Source of the DNA: CBDDBU01 sp965226045
GTDB taxonomy: Bacteria > Pseudomonadota > Alphaproteobacteria > VGEJ01
Reading direction: 5' to 3'
DNA length: 40,259 nucleotides
NCBI GenBank assembly: GCA_965226045.1
Contig: CBDDBU010000002.1
Span: forward strand, 1 to 40,259
Shown piece by piece: positions 32,019-40,258 of the stretch (within the stretch, counting starts at the first letter, position 1; the number at the start of each line of letters is the position of its first letter). The translations under genes were made by a program, and so were the position numbers. Below the pieces are notes generated by a model that saw only the letters and a list, made by a program, of their open reading frames with translations, was not told where the DNA came from and searched no databases.

Positions 32019-32441
32019 ATGGACCAGGCGGCCATCTTCGGCCTGCAGTTTCTGCTGAGCCTGATCGTCTACGCTTTGATCGCCAGGTGGTACGTGGCGC
32101 CCTGGCTCGCGGGAAAGCCCGTCGAACAGGCGCTGGCGGCCCTGATTCTTCCGCACGCGTTCCGGCATTTGGGCCTGGTATTTCTCGTGCCCGGCATGCT
32201 GGCCATCGTGGCGCTGGTCGTCCTGCGGGGTGGCTGGGGGGTGGCGTTGCCGCGGGTGTGGCTCTTCAACGTCGTTGGCAGCGTGGATCTTCTGCACGCG
32301 GTGCTTCGAGGCCTAGTCGTCAACGCGCAACAGAACATGGGCGCGGCCTGGTACATTCCGACGTTCATCGTCCCCGCGCTGGTCGTGTCGCACGTCATGG
32401 TGTTCGCGCGGTTGCTGCGTGCGAAATCGGCGATGCGCTGA
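32019..32441 (+). CDS. Conserved small membrane protein of unknown function
   Basis: A 140-residue protein with four hydrophobic segments: AAIFGLQFLLSLIVYALIA, LGLVFLVPGMLAIVALVVL, WLFNVVGSVDLLHAVLRGLV, and IPTFIVPALVVSHVMVFARL. Polar marks between them (LILPHAFRHLG and QQNMGAAWY) look conserved rather than random, since His and Arg lie at helix ends. There is no signal peptide. It lies 15 bp after the O-methyltransferase. I do not recognise a named family. Confidence 0.8.
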   Translation: MDQAAIFGLQFLLSLIVYALIARWYVAPWLAGKPVEQALAALILPHAFRHLGLVFLVPGMLAIVALVVLRGGWGVALPRVWLFNVVGSVDLLHAVLRGLVVNAQQNMGAAWYIPTFIVPALVVSHVMVFARLLRAKSAMR

Positions 32442-32593
32442 CCGCGCGGTTTGTGCGTTGCCCCATTGCCGTCGCCCCGCCGTCGTCATATTATTTACGT
32501 GATGACGGTGTGGCTGACGCTTCGATGGGCGAGCCTGCGGCGCGGGGGCGGTGGCCTGGGCCGGGCTGGGGGCTCGGGTACAGTCCGCCGTTG

Positions 32594-32962
32594 ATGACGG
32601 AGGTCGTCGACTTCGTTCCCCACCGGCGCCGCGCCACGGCGCCACGCCCCCGACCACCGACGCGACGCCCAACCTTCTTCAGCCGCCACGAGCTAGCGCA
32701 GATTCTGTCGGTGTATAGCCGCAAGGTGATTGCCGGCGAGTGGCGCGACTACGCCATCGAGATCGACGAGGATGGCACCGCCTTCGCCATCTACGCGCGC
32801 GCCGCCGATAACGCGGCCTACCGGATCAGCAAGAGCGCGAACGGCGGCGGCGGGCGCTATCGGGTCACGACGGGCCGCCACATCCTCGGCTGTGGCGGCA
32901 GCCTGGGCAGCGTCCTCAGTGTCTTTGGCGACCGCCACCTGCGGCTGATCGAACGGAACTAA
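32594..32962 (+). CDS. DUF2794 family protein
   Basis: Soluble protein of 122 residues. After a basic 28-residue lead it shows the DUF2794 core: FFSRHELAQILSVYSRKVIA, GEWRDYAIEIDEDGTAFAIY, YRISKSANGGGGRYRV and GSVLSVFGDRHLRLIE. The function is unknown. The family is, to my knowledge, nearly confined to Alphaproteobacteria, which supports the taxonomic call. The ATG at 32594 (MTEVVDFVPHR) is chosen because it begins the conserved part, although the frame extends far upstream. Its TAA is part of the terminator hairpin that follows. Confidence 0.88.
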   Translation: MTEVVDFVPHRRRATAPRPRPPTRRPTFFSRHELAQILSVYSRKVIAGEWRDYAIEIDEDGTAFAIYARAADNAAYRISKSANGGGGRYRVTTGRHILGCGGSLGSVLSVFGDRHLRLIERN

Positions 32963-32996
32963 CGAAAACGCCCGGCGGTGAGCCGGGCGTTTCGTT
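32961..32996. terminator. Bidirectional rho-independent terminator
   Basis: The stem AACGAAAACGCCCGGC (32961-32976), loop GGTGA and GCCGGGCGTTTCGTT (32982-32996) pair with a single bulged A. The A-rich left arm and T-rich right arm provide a T tract in each direction. It begins at the DUF2794 stop and lies 18 bp from the stop of the converging yccA-type gene, so it can end both transcripts. Confidence 0.9.
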
Positions 32997-33014
32997 GGTC
33001 GTCGTGTCGGCGGG

Positions 33015-33770
33015 CTAATCCCGCGCGACGCCGATCAGGTGAAGCAACATCATGAACAGGTTGATGAAGTCGAGATAGAGCCTGAGCGCGCCCATGATCG
33101 ATTTCTTGGCCATCAGCTCGCCGGAGTCGGTTGCGACGTACTCGTTCTTGATCTTCTGGGTGTCGTAGGCGGTCAAGCCGACGAAGACCAAGACCCCGAT
33201 CACCGAGATCGCGAACTGCAGCGCCGAAGAGGCGAGGAACATGTTGACGACCATCGCGATGATGATCCCGATCAGGCCCATGAACAGGAACGAACCGAGC
33301 CCCGAAAGGTCGCGCTTGGTGGTGTAGCCATAAATGCTCATCGCGCCGAACGTCGCGGCGGTGATGAAGAACACACGGGCGACACTCTCGCCGGTGAAAT
33401 GGATGAAGACCGAGGCTAGCGAGAGCCCCATCAGCCCCGCGAACGCCCAGAACCAGGTCTGGGCCGAGGCTGCGCTCATCTTGTTGATGCGGGCGCTGAT
33501 CGCGAACACCACGATCAACGGCGCGAACATCACGACCCACATCAGTGGCGTGCCAAAGATCACGTTCTTGAGCGCATCGACGTTGGCGACCACATAGGCG
33601 ACGATGCCCGTGAGCGCCACGCCCGAGGCCATATAGTTGTAGACCCGCAGCATATAGGCCCGCAGGCCCTCGTCGATTCCGGCCCGCGCGGCTTGGCCGC
33701 CCTCGACCTGTGCGCGTCCTTGAGCCAGTCCGCCCAAGGATCCAAGGCGAAATCTCGTGTCCTTGACCAT
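33015..33770 (-). CDS. Bax inhibitor-1/YccA family membrane protein
   Basis: Integral membrane protein of 251 residues with seven hydrophobic helices after a 40-residue cytoplasmic lead (TRFRLGSLGGLAQGRAQVEG). It has the family marks LRVYNYMASGVALTGIVAYV, FITAATFGAMSIYGYTTKRD (split by the helix-4 Gly) and the C-terminal KKSIMGALRLYLDFINLFMM. Relatives act as a Ca2+/H+ leak channel (BsYetJ) or as regulators of the membrane protease FtsH (YccA). GAGGAG precedes the ATG at 33770, and a plausible promoter lies in the AT-rich gap upstream. It converges on DUF2794 across a shared terminator. Confidence 0.93.
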   Translation of the reverse strand: MVKDTRFRLGSLGGLAQGRAQVEGGQAARAGIDEGLRAYMLRVYNYMASGVALTGIVAYVVANVDALKNVIFGTPLMWVVMFAPLIVVFAISARINKMSAASAQTWFWAFAGLMGLSLASVFIHFTGESVARVFFITAATFGAMSIYGYTTKRDLSGLGSFLFMGLIGIIIAMVVNMFLASSALQFAISVIGVLVFVGLTAYDTQKIKNEYVATDSGELMAKKSIMGALRLYLDFINLFMMLLHLIGVARD

Positions 33771-33808
33771 CGATTAGCTCCTCGCTGAATATCCCGAATT
33801 CTCTACCG

Positions 33809-33837
33809 TATATTGGCGCTTTAACGCAGTAAATCAA
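33809..33837 (-). promoter_or_regulatory. Candidate sigma-70-type promoter for the YccA-family gene
   Basis: On the minus strand TTGATT (33837-33832) is followed after 17 bases by AATATA (33814-33809), about 40 bp before the ATG. The patch is unusually AT-rich for this window. The -35 matches the consensus at four of six bases, but the -10 only at three. This is a guess from position and composition. Confidence 0.3.
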
Positions 33838-33848
33838 GCAACCCGAAC

Positions 33849-36374
33849 CTAATCGGCCCGCAATACCGGCGCCGCCTGCTGGCCGAGCGCCCGCCACGTG
33901 CCGAGAAACCCGAATACCGTCGTCACCACGACGCCGCCGCCGGCGGTGAGCGTGGTGGTGAGTGGCAGAAACGTCCACTCGCCACGCATGACCAGGACGA
34001 CGATCGTCCACGCGGCGGCCGATCCGATCACCGCGGCGAGCGCCGCCGTCGCCACGCCAAGCAACCCGTGCTCGATCAGATAGGCGCGCAGGATATAGCT
34101 CCGCCGCGCACCCAGCACCTTGAGGATAACGGCGTCGTGGACCCGGCGGCGATGGCCGGCCGCGACCGCGCCAGCGAGTACCAGGACCCCGGCCACGAGC
34201 GTGATCGCGGCGGTCGCGCGCACCGCGCCGGCTATGTTGGCCAGGATCCGCGCGACGGTCTCGATCGCGTCGCGGATGCGTATGGCCGAGATGTTGGCGA
34301 ACCGGTCGGTGACGGCACGCAGCAACGGCTCCTCGGCCGCGCTGGTCGCGTGGACGGTGGCGATGTGGGTTTGCGGGGCGGCTTCGAGCGTTCCCGGCGC
34401 GAACACTATGGTGAAGTTGATGCCGAGGCTGGTCCAGTTGATCTCGCGCAGGTTGCCGATCCGCGCCTTGATGTCCCGGCCGAGGACGTTCAGCGTGAGG
34501 CTGTCGCCGACGACGAGCCCCATGCCCTTGGCCAGTTGTGCGTCGAACGAAATCAGCGGCGGACCGTCGTAGTCCGGCGTCCACCACGTGCCGGCGACGA
34601 TCTTGGCCCCCGGGGGGGGCGGCCCCGCGTAGGTCAGTCCGCGATCGCTCGCCAGCGCCCAGCGCGCGCCCTCCGCCACTGTCTTGCGTGCCTCGGCAGC
34701 GCTGGCGCCGTTGATGGCGATGATGCGCCCGCGCAGCGACGGTACGCGCTCAAGGCTCTTGACGCCCGGCACCGCCAGCACCGTGGCGTCGAAGCCGGCG
34801 AGCTGATCGGATTGAATGTCGATGAAAAAGTAGGCGGGCGCTTGTTCGGGGATGCGCTCCTTGACCTGGCGCACGAGATTGCCCTCGATCACGACGACCG
34901 CGACCAGCACCGTCAGGCCGAGCCCGAACGACAAGACGACGGCCGGCGTCGGAGCACCCGGACGATAGAGATTGGCGAGCGCCAATCTGACACCTGGATC
35001 ACGCGGCCGGCCGACGGCGCGGGCGAGCGCCGCCAGTGCCCAGGCGGAGCCCCGAAAAACGACCACCGTCGCCATCGCGCCCGCGACGAACCACGCGGCG
35101 AACACCCGATCGCTCGCCGTCCCCACCGCGAGCGCCGCCAAGATCGCGAGGGCCGCCGCCGTCGCGATGATGAACGGCCAGCGCGGCCAGCGGCGGGCGG
35201 TTGCCACGACATCGCGGAACAACGCCGCCACCGGCACCTCGCGCGCCCGCGCCAGGGGCCACAGCGCGAAGGCGATCGCCGTCACCAGGCCAAAGCCGGC
35301 GGCGAGCGCCAGGGGGCCAGGGTAGACGCCGGAACGGGCGACGACCGGCAGTTGGTCGCCGATGAGAGAGAGCAACGCGAGCGGCGCGGCGACGCCGATG
35401 GTCAGGCCGATCACGATGGCGCCCGCCGCGAGCGCCAGAATCTGCCAGAAATAAGTCCAAAAGATCAACCCGGACTGTGCACCGAGGCATTTGAGCGTGG
35501 CGATAGTTGCGGTCTTGCCGTCGAGGTAGCTCTTGACCGCGTTGGCTACGCCGACCCCGCCGACCAGCAGGGCCGTCAGCCCGACCAGGGTCAGAAACAG
35601 CGTCACCCGCTCGACGAACCTGCGCAAGCCCGGCGTCCCATTGCGAAAGTCGCGCACACTCCAGGCGGCGTCGGGAAAGCGCTCGTCGAGACTGCGGCGC
35701 CACGCATCCAGGCCGATGGTCGTGGGGAGCCCAAGTCGGTAACGATAGCGAATCAGGCTGCCCTCGCGCACCAGCCCGGTCTCCGTCAGACTGGCGAGCG
35801 CGACCATAAAACGCGGCCCGAGCGCGAATATGCCGGACGAGTGGTCAGGCTCGCGCGCGATGACGCCGCGCACCTCGTAGTCGATCTCGCCCAGCCGCAG
35901 CCGTTCGCCGAGACCGGTTCCCAGCCGGCCCATCAGGCTGGGATCGATCAGCACGCCCCAAACGCCGTCCCGTTGTTCGAGACGATCGGCCTGGGACTCA
36001 CCGTCAGCCAGGGCGAGCGCGCCGAACAACGGATAGACGCCGTCAACCGCCTTGACCTCGACAAGTGTCCGACGAGCGTTCGGTGCCCGCGCCATGCCCC
36101 GCATGGTCACCACCTCGCTCAGCCGGCCGCGGGCCTCCAGGTGGGCGCGCTGCGCGGCGTCGATCGGGCGGTGCGTCATCCGCACCTCCACGTCGCCGCC
36201 CAACAACTTGCGCGCGTCGGCGCGCAGTCCGGCCTCGATCGAGGCCGACATGGTGCCGATGACGGCGATCGCGGCGACGCCCAACACCAGGCAAGCAAGG
36301 AAGATGCGAAACCCCGCCACGCCGCCGCGCAGTTCGCGCCGCGCCAAGCGGAAGGCGAGCCGGGCCTGATGCAT
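33849..36374 (-). CDS. ybbP: FtsX-type ABC permease YbbP
   Basis: Large inner-membrane subunit of the YbbA-YbbP type VII (MacB/LolCDE-like) ABC system, about 841 residues. It has an N-terminal helix (GFRIFLACLVLGVAAIAVIG), a large periplasmic MacB-like domain (about 45-250) and an FtsX core (FLTLVGLTALLVGGVGVANA with DGKTATIATLKCLGAQSGLI). A second helix group and periplasmic domain follow (about 390-690), then a terminal FtsX core (AAGHRRRVHDAVILKVLGARRSY). This duplicated layout is that of E. coli YbbP. The ATG at 36374 begins the conserved part. An in-frame GTG at 36446 overlaps the end of ybbA and would add 24 residues. The job is thought to be membrane lipid or lipoprotein extraction and is not proven. 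Confidence 0.9.
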   Translation of the reverse strand: MHQARLAFRLARRELRGGVAGFRIFLACLVLGVAAIAVIGTMSASIEAGLRADARKLLGGDVEVRMTHRPIDAAQRAHLEARGRLSEVVTMRGMARAPNARRTLVEVKAVDGVYPLFGALALADGESQADRLEQRDGVWGVLIDPSLMGRLGTGLGERLRLGEIDYEVRGVIAREPDHSSGIFALGPRFMVALASLTETGLVREGSLIRYRYRLGLPTTIGLDAWRRSLDERFPDAAWSVRDFRNGTPGLRRFVERVTLFLTLVGLTALLVGGVGVANAVKSYLDGKTATIATLKCLGAQSGLIFWTYFWQILALAAGAIVIGLTIGVAAPLALLSLIGDQLPVVARSGVYPGPLALAAGFGLVTAIAFALWPLARAREVPVAALFRDVVATARRWPRWPFIIATAAALAILAALAVGTASDRVFAAWFVAGAMATVVVFRGSAWALAALARAVGRPRDPGVRLALANLYRPGAPTPAVVLSFGLGLTVLVAVVVIEGNLVRQVKERIPEQAPAYFFIDIQSDQLAGFDATVLAVPGVKSLERVPSLRGRIIAINGASAAEARKTVAEGARWALASDRGLTYAGPPPPGAKIVAGTWWTPDYDGPPLISFDAQLAKGMGLVVGDSLTLNVLGRDIKARIGNLREINWTSLGINFTIVFAPGTLEAAPQTHIATVHATSAAEEPLLRAVTDRFANISAIRIRDAIETVARILANIAGAVRATAAITLVAGVLVLAGAVAAGHRRRVHDAVILKVLGARRSYILRAYLIEHGLLGVATAALAAVIGSAAAWTIVVLVMRGEWTFLPLTTTLTAGGGVVVTTVFGFLGTWRALGQQAAPVLRAD

Positions 36375-36420
36375 CGGGCCTGGGTCAGTCGCCGCCGTAA
36401 CGGTTGGCGACGCCCTCGGA

Positions 36421-37113
36421 CTACGCGTCGCGCATCCTTCCGTCACTGATACGCGCGATGCGATCGCAGCGCCGCGCGATCTCGCCGTCGTGGGTGATGA
36501 GAAGGAGGGTCATGGCGTGGTGGGCCTGGAGCCCGAACAGCAGATCGATCACCAGCCGCCCGGTCTCGCCATCGAGGTTGCCGGTCGGCTCGTCGGCCAA
36601 CAGCAAGCGCGGCTGCGCCGCCACGGCCCGCGCCAGCGCGACGCGCTGCTGCTCGCCGCCCGAGAGCTGGGCCGGATAGTGGGCCAGACGATCGCCGAGG
36701 CCGACCTCCTCGAGCCTTTGGGCAGCGGCGGCGAAGGCGCCCGCCCGCCCGGCCAGTTCGAGCGGGATGGCGACGTTCTCCTGCGCCGACATGGTCGGGA
36801 TCAGGTGAAACGACTGAAAGACGATGCCGACGTGATCGCGGCGGAACGAGGCCAGATCGTCCTCCGACAGGGACCCGAGTTCGGTCTTGGCCACCCGCAC
36901 GCGGCCTTCCGTCGGCCGCTCGAGGCCGGCGATTATCGCCATCATCGTGGATTTTCCCGAGCCCGAGGGGCCGACCAGGCCGACCGTCTCACCCGCGCCT
37001 ATCGACAAGTCAATGCCGCGCAAGATGTTGACGGTGCCGGCGGCGCTTTCCAAACTGAGGTGTACTCCTTCGAGGCGCACCATGTCCTCACCCGCTTGGT
37101 TGTTTTCAGTCAT
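36421..37113 (-). CDS. ybbA: ABC ATPase YbbA
   Basis: Cytoplasmic ATPase partner of YbbP, 230 residues, of the LolD/MacB class. It has Walker A GPSGSGKST, a Q-loop in VFQSFHLIPTMSAQENV (as in E. coli YbbA), signature LSGGEQQRVALARA, Walker B LLLADEPTGNLD and switch His in LLLITHDGEIARRCDR. The ATG at 37113 lies within a CATG palindrome that also contains the tesA start codon on the other strand. An internal ATG at 37083 (MVRLEGVHLSLES), preceded by GTGAGG, is a fair alternative that would free 30 bp between the genes. It is co-directional with ybbP, and the divergent tesA/ybbAP arrangement is the same as in E. coli. Confidence 0.93.
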   Translation of the reverse strand: MTENNQAGEDMVRLEGVHLSLESAAGTVNILRGIDLSIGAGETVGLVGPSGSGKSTMMAIIAGLERPTEGRVRVAKTELGSLSEDDLASFRRDHVGIVFQSFHLIPTMSAQENVAIPLELAGRAGAFAAAAQRLEEVGLGDRLAHYPAQLSGGEQQRVALARAVAAQPRLLLADEPTGNLDGETGRLVIDLLFGLQAHHAMTLLLITHDGEIARRCDRIARISDGRMRDA

Positions 37114-37819
37114 GGCCAATATCCCCCGCCCGCGCCACTCCCGCCGATATGACCGCCGCCGGCCGGTTTACAAGGGCGCGATTGGCGGGCTCGGCGTGGC
37201 GTTGCTGGTGTTCGCGTCGCTCGCGGCGCCGGCGTTGGGGGCTGGCGGGGTTCGCCTCGCCGTCCTCGGCGACAGCCTCACAGCGGGCTACGGCCTGATG
37301 GCCGAGGACGCCTTCCCGACCCAGCTCGAGGCGCGTCTTCACGCGCTCGGGGTGGACATCGAGGTCATGAACGCGGGCGTCTCGGGCGACACCAGCGCGG
37401 GCGGCCGGGCCCGGCTCGACTGGTTGCTCGGCGACGCACCTGACATCGTTATCATCGAACTGGGCGCCAACGACGCATTGCGCGGGCTCGAACCGTCGGC
37501 GACCGCCGACAATCTCGATGCCATCATCACCCGTTTGCGGGCCGAGGGTCTGGCCGTGATGCTGGCCGGCATGCTGGCGCCGCCCAACCTCGGGGCCGAC
37601 TACGGCCGAGAGTTTGATGCCCTCTATTCGCGTCTGGTGCGCAAGCACGGTGTCGCCTACTACCCCTTCTTTCTCGACGGTGTCGCTGCCCGGCCGGCGC
37701 TCAATCAGGCCGACGGCATCCACCCCAACGCGGCGGGCGTCGCGGTGATCGTGGAGCGCATCGTGCCGTATGTGCGCGCCCTCGTCGAACAGCACGCCGC
37801 CGCCCGGTCAGCCGACTGA
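37112..37819 (+). CDS. tesA: GDSL-family arylesterase/acyl-CoA thioesterase TesA
   Basis: Periplasmic SGNH-hydrolase (thioesterase I / lysophospholipase L1), 235 residues. An N-terminal basic lead and hydrophobic stretch (KGAIGGLGVALLVFASLAAP, cleavage near ALGAG) form a signal peptide. The catalytic blocks are GDSLTAGYGL (Ser55), NAGVSGDTSAGG (oxyanion Gly), IELGANDALRG (oxyanion Asn) and DGIHPNAAG (Asp and His). The ATG at 37112 gives a long n-region. Starts further in would still leave a signal peptide. It diverges from ybbA with overlapping start codons and is followed 7 bp later by thpR. Confidence 0.95.
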   Translation: MANIPRPRHSRRYDRRRPVYKGAIGGLGVALLVFASLAAPALGAGGVRLAVLGDSLTAGYGLMAEDAFPTQLEARLHALGVDIEVMNAGVSGDTSAGGRARLDWLLGDAPDIVIIELGANDALRGLEPSATADNLDAIITRLRAEGLAVMLAGMLAPPNLGADYGREFDALYSRLVRKHGVAYYPFFLDGVAARPALNQADGIHPNAAGVAVIVERIVPYVRALVEQHAAARSAD

Positions 37820-37826
37820 ACCCGCG

Positions 37827-38446
37827 ATGATCCGGTTGTTCGTCGCCATCGACCTGCCTGAGCCTGTCGTCGACCTTCTCCAGGGCTTGGCCACGGCATT
37901 CCGGGCGCGCGCTGGATCGGTCCCACGCGGACCCACCTCACGTTGCGGTTCATCGGTGAGGTGGGTGATGCGCGGTTCGACGATATCCGGATCGAGTTGG
38001 GGCGGATTCGCGCGTCGGCCTTCAGGCTCGAACTCGCCGGCGTCGATGTGTTCGCCAGCCGGCGTCGGGCGCGCACGCTGTGGGCTGGCGTGTCGGTCGG
38101 CCCCGAACTGGCGGCGCTTCAGGCCAAGGTCGAGGCGGCCGTGGTGCGGGCGGGTGTGGCGCCCGAACGGCGCAAATCTAGCCCCCACGTCACCCTGGCC
38201 CGGCTCAACGGCGCGCCGGTTGGTCGATTGCACGAATTTCTTTCTCGATATGGCCTGTTTCGCGCGCTGGCCTTTGCGGTCGACTCGTTCGTGCTTTATT
38301 CAAGCCACCTGTCGCGCTCCGGCGCCCTTCACCAGGCCGAGGTCGAGTACGCGCTCGACGGGCGCGCGGCGGACGGGGGCGCAGCGGACTGGGGTGTGTT
38401 TGACGTTGGACCCGGCCTCGACTCAGCTGCCGACCTTGAGGGGTGA
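37827..38446 (+). pseudogene. thpR: RNA 2',3'-cyclic phosphodiesterase ThpR, frameshifted
   Basis: ThpR (the 2'-5' RNA ligase family) opens 2',3'-cyclic phosphates on RNA. The start MIRLFVAIDLPEPVVDLLQG is in one frame. The rest, IPGARWIGPTRTHLTLRFIG onward to GDARFDDIR, SPHVTLARLNGAPVGRLHEF and FVLYSSHLSRSGALH, is in the next. Both HxT catalytic motifs (HLT and HVT) lie in the second frame. One extra C in GGGCTTGG at about 37887-37894 would rejoin them. The gene is therefore either recently broken or a sequencing slip. It sits 7 bp after tesA, and its end overlaps that of nadX on the other strand by 24 bp. Confidence 0.85.
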
Positions 38447-39244
38447 GACCAGGCCGCGCAGGGCGGCGATGGCGCTGAGCGCGGTGATGCGCCCGGTGCG
38501 CGGGTTGGCGGCCGAGGGCAGGTTCTCGATGGTCATGGTGAGGCGGGCGCTGTCGGCCTCGACGACGACGGTGTGGACGTTGCGATCGAGGCTCGGATCG
38601 GCCCAGATCTCGAGCCGGGTGCGGTCGGGCCCGATGCCGGCGAGGCTGAGCGCGGCGGCGACGTTGACGTTGGCGGGAAAGCCGCGCGCCCCGTCGCGGG
38701 CGTTGCCGTCGAACACCAGGCGCGGTTCCTCCAGACCTGCGAGGCCGATGCCCTCGGCCTCGAGGTAGGGCGCACCGGCCAGCCCGCCCGGCGGCTTGCG
38801 GGTGATGATGCGGACTTCGTCGATCTTGCCCTCGGCGGCTGCTCGCACCGCGTCCAGCCCCAAGAGCGCGCCGGTCGGCACGACGATGCGCCCGCCCGTT
38901 CGTGCGGCCAGCTCGATCAGATCAGACCGGTCCAAAAGCGCTCCGACGCTCAGTGGCAACAGAATGCGGCCAGACGTCAGCACCGGCTCGGCGATGTCGG
39001 CGAACACGTGCGCGGGTGCGCACTCGACAACCGCGTCGGCGACCGCGGCCAGCGCCGCGAGGTCGACCACCGGGACCGACGTGGCGAAGTCAGACATCCC
39101 GGTCCGGGCCTTGTGGTGATCGCGCGTGGCCACCGCCACCAAGCTGAGCCCGGCGACGCCAGCGTCGAGACGACGGGCGATCTCGCCGCCGATCGCGCCG
39201 AAGCCCGCGATGCCAACCCGCAGCGCTGTCACCGGAGCGCTCAC
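38423..39244 (-). CDS. nadX: Aspartate dehydrogenase NadX-like
   Basis: NAD(P)-dependent L-aspartate dehydrogenase, which yields iminoaspartate for NAD synthesis or oxaloacetate, 273 residues. A Rossmann start VGIAGFGAIGGEIARRLDAG binds the dinucleotide. The conserved marks are VVECAPAHVFADIAEPVL, SVGALLDRSDL, VPTGALLGLDAVRAAAEG, RGFPANVNVAAALSLAGIG and the catalytic-His region DPSLDRNVHTVVVEADSA. The GTG start at 39244 overlaps the stop of the phosphatase gene in GTGA, so it is translationally coupled. nadA and nadC are not in the window. Confidence 0.9.
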   Translation of the reverse strand: MSAPVTALRVGIAGFGAIGGEIARRLDAGVAGLSLVAVATRDHHKARTGMSDFATSVPVVDLAALAAVADAVVECAPAHVFADIAEPVLTSGRILLPLSVGALLDRSDLIELAARTGGRIVVPTGALLGLDAVRAAAEGKIDEVRIITRKPPGGLAGAPYLEAEGIGLAGLEEPRLVFDGNARDGARGFPANVNVAAALSLAGIGPDRTRLEIWADPSLDRNVHTVVVEADSARLTMTIENLPSAANPRTGRITALSAIAALRGLVSPLKVGS

Positions 39245-39726
39245 CGTGGCGCCAAATGCTGTTCGCGAATCCGCGCCACCAGGCTCCGCCCCGCCGCCTC
39301 GGCGAGGTCGAGCACCAGTTCAAAGCCGTCGCCGTCGCCGAAATAAGGGTCGGGCAGTTCGCGCGCCGCGCTCTCGGGCGCAAAGTCCATCAACAGATGC
39401 AACTTGCCTCGCCGGGTCGGCGGGCACATGGCGGTGAGATGGCGGTGATTTTCGCGATCCATGGCGAGCACGTAGTCGAAAGCCTCGAAGTCCGTGACAC
39501 TAACCTGGCGCGCCCGCAGGTCGCCGATCTCGATACCGCGCGCCCGCGCCGCGCGTTGTGAGCGTTCATCGGGCGGATCGCCGACGTGGTAGTCGCCGGT
39601 GCCCGCCGAATCGGCGCTGACCGCGTGGTCGATGCCGGCTTCCGAACAGAGCTGGCGGAACACCCCCTCGGCGGTCGGCGAGCGGCAGATGTTGCCAAGG
39701 CACACGAACAGCACCCGGATGCCCAT
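39241..39726 (-). CDS. Low-molecular-weight protein-tyrosine-phosphatase
   Basis: Cytosolic phosphatase of 161 residues. The P-loop is VCLGNICRSPTAEG (nucleophile Cys9, Arg15), and the general-acid loop is LPDPYFGDGDGFELVLDLAE near residue 130. SADSAGTGDYHVGDPPDERS and FDYVLAMDRENHRHL are also typical. The ATG at 39726 places the P-loop at the normal distance from the N-terminus. It overlaps nadX by four bases and follows the universal stress gene by 13 bp, so the three probably form one transcript. Confidence 0.95.
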   Translation of the reverse strand: MGIRVLFVCLGNICRSPTAEGVFRQLCSEAGIDHAVSADSAGTGDYHVGDPPDERSQRAARARGIEIGDLRARQVSVTDFEAFDYVLAMDRENHRHLTAMCPPTRRGKLHLLMDFAPESAARELPDPYFGDGDGFELVLDLAEAAGRSLVARIREQHLAPR

Positions 39727-39739
39727 GTCGCCGCCCCGA

Positions 39740-40258
39740 TCAGGCGAGGGGCCGCACCAGCACGACCGGGGCGCCCAGTTGGTCGACGAGATCGTCGACC
39801 GAACGCATGCCTAGCAGCGTGCTATCGCAGGGCAGGACCAGCAGGCTTGAACGCGGGTCGCCGAGCGCACTGGCGATGGCCTGGAAATCGCCGTCCGCGA
39901 GCGACAGGTAGCGATCGTTGGCCGCCCGCGCGCCAAGGCGGCGGCGGCCGGTGGCTTCGGCCGCGCCGGCCGCCTCGGCCGGAACCAGCACCGTCAGCGG
40001 CCTGCCGCGCGCGATCCGGCCGGCAACATCGAGCGCGCGCGCCGCGAGTGGCGAGCCGTCGTAGGCAGTCACCACCGCCCTCTCGTCCACCGGCGCGGGC
40101 CGGTGGGGTTCAGCGCGCTCGGCGCCGCGGCTCGATTGGTAGAGATAGCGCTGGCGCTGGACGGCGGTCCCTGTCACGAACAAGAGATCGACCTCGCGCG
40201 CTTCCTCGACCAGCGCCGAGCTGACGGGGCCTTGTGTCACGCGAAAGCTCCAGGTCAC
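39740..40258 (-). CDS. Universal-stress-protein-like protein (5' end outside window)
   Basis: The frame is open to the right window edge, so the true start may lie outside. A GTG at 40258 is the last possible codon seen. The visible 172 residues include AVVTAYDGSPLAARALDVAG (first strand and helix of a UspA fold), PLTVLVPAEA, and a C-terminal part SLLVLPCDSTLLGMRSVDDL that ends APVVLVRPLA in the way Usp domains end. The nucleotide-binding G-x(2)-G-x(9)-G-S/T signature is not evident, so an ATP-free type is likely. A partial preceding domain (VEEAREVDLLFVTGTAVQRQ) suggests two Usp domains in tandem. Confidence 0.75.
   Translation of the reverse strand: MTWSFRVTQGPVSSALVEEAREVDLLFVTGTAVQRQRYLYQSSRGAERAEPHRPAPVDERAVVTAYDGSPLAARALDVAGRIARGRPLTVLVPAEAAGAAEATGRRRLGARAANDRYLSLADGDFQAIASALGDPRSSLLVLPCDSTLLGMRSVDDLVDQLGAPVVLVRPLA

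Noticed and set aside
34068..36449. A 793-codon open frame opposite ybbP on the plus strand
   Set aside because: It is the antisense shadow of a GC-rich gene: composition of Arg, Ala, Gly, Asp and Gln, no motif, no ribosome site, and ybbP is certain on the other strand. The same holds for the long frames opposite groEL (10094-11392), hydantoinase B (16634-18043), IS256 (1936-2886) and larA (25236-26186).
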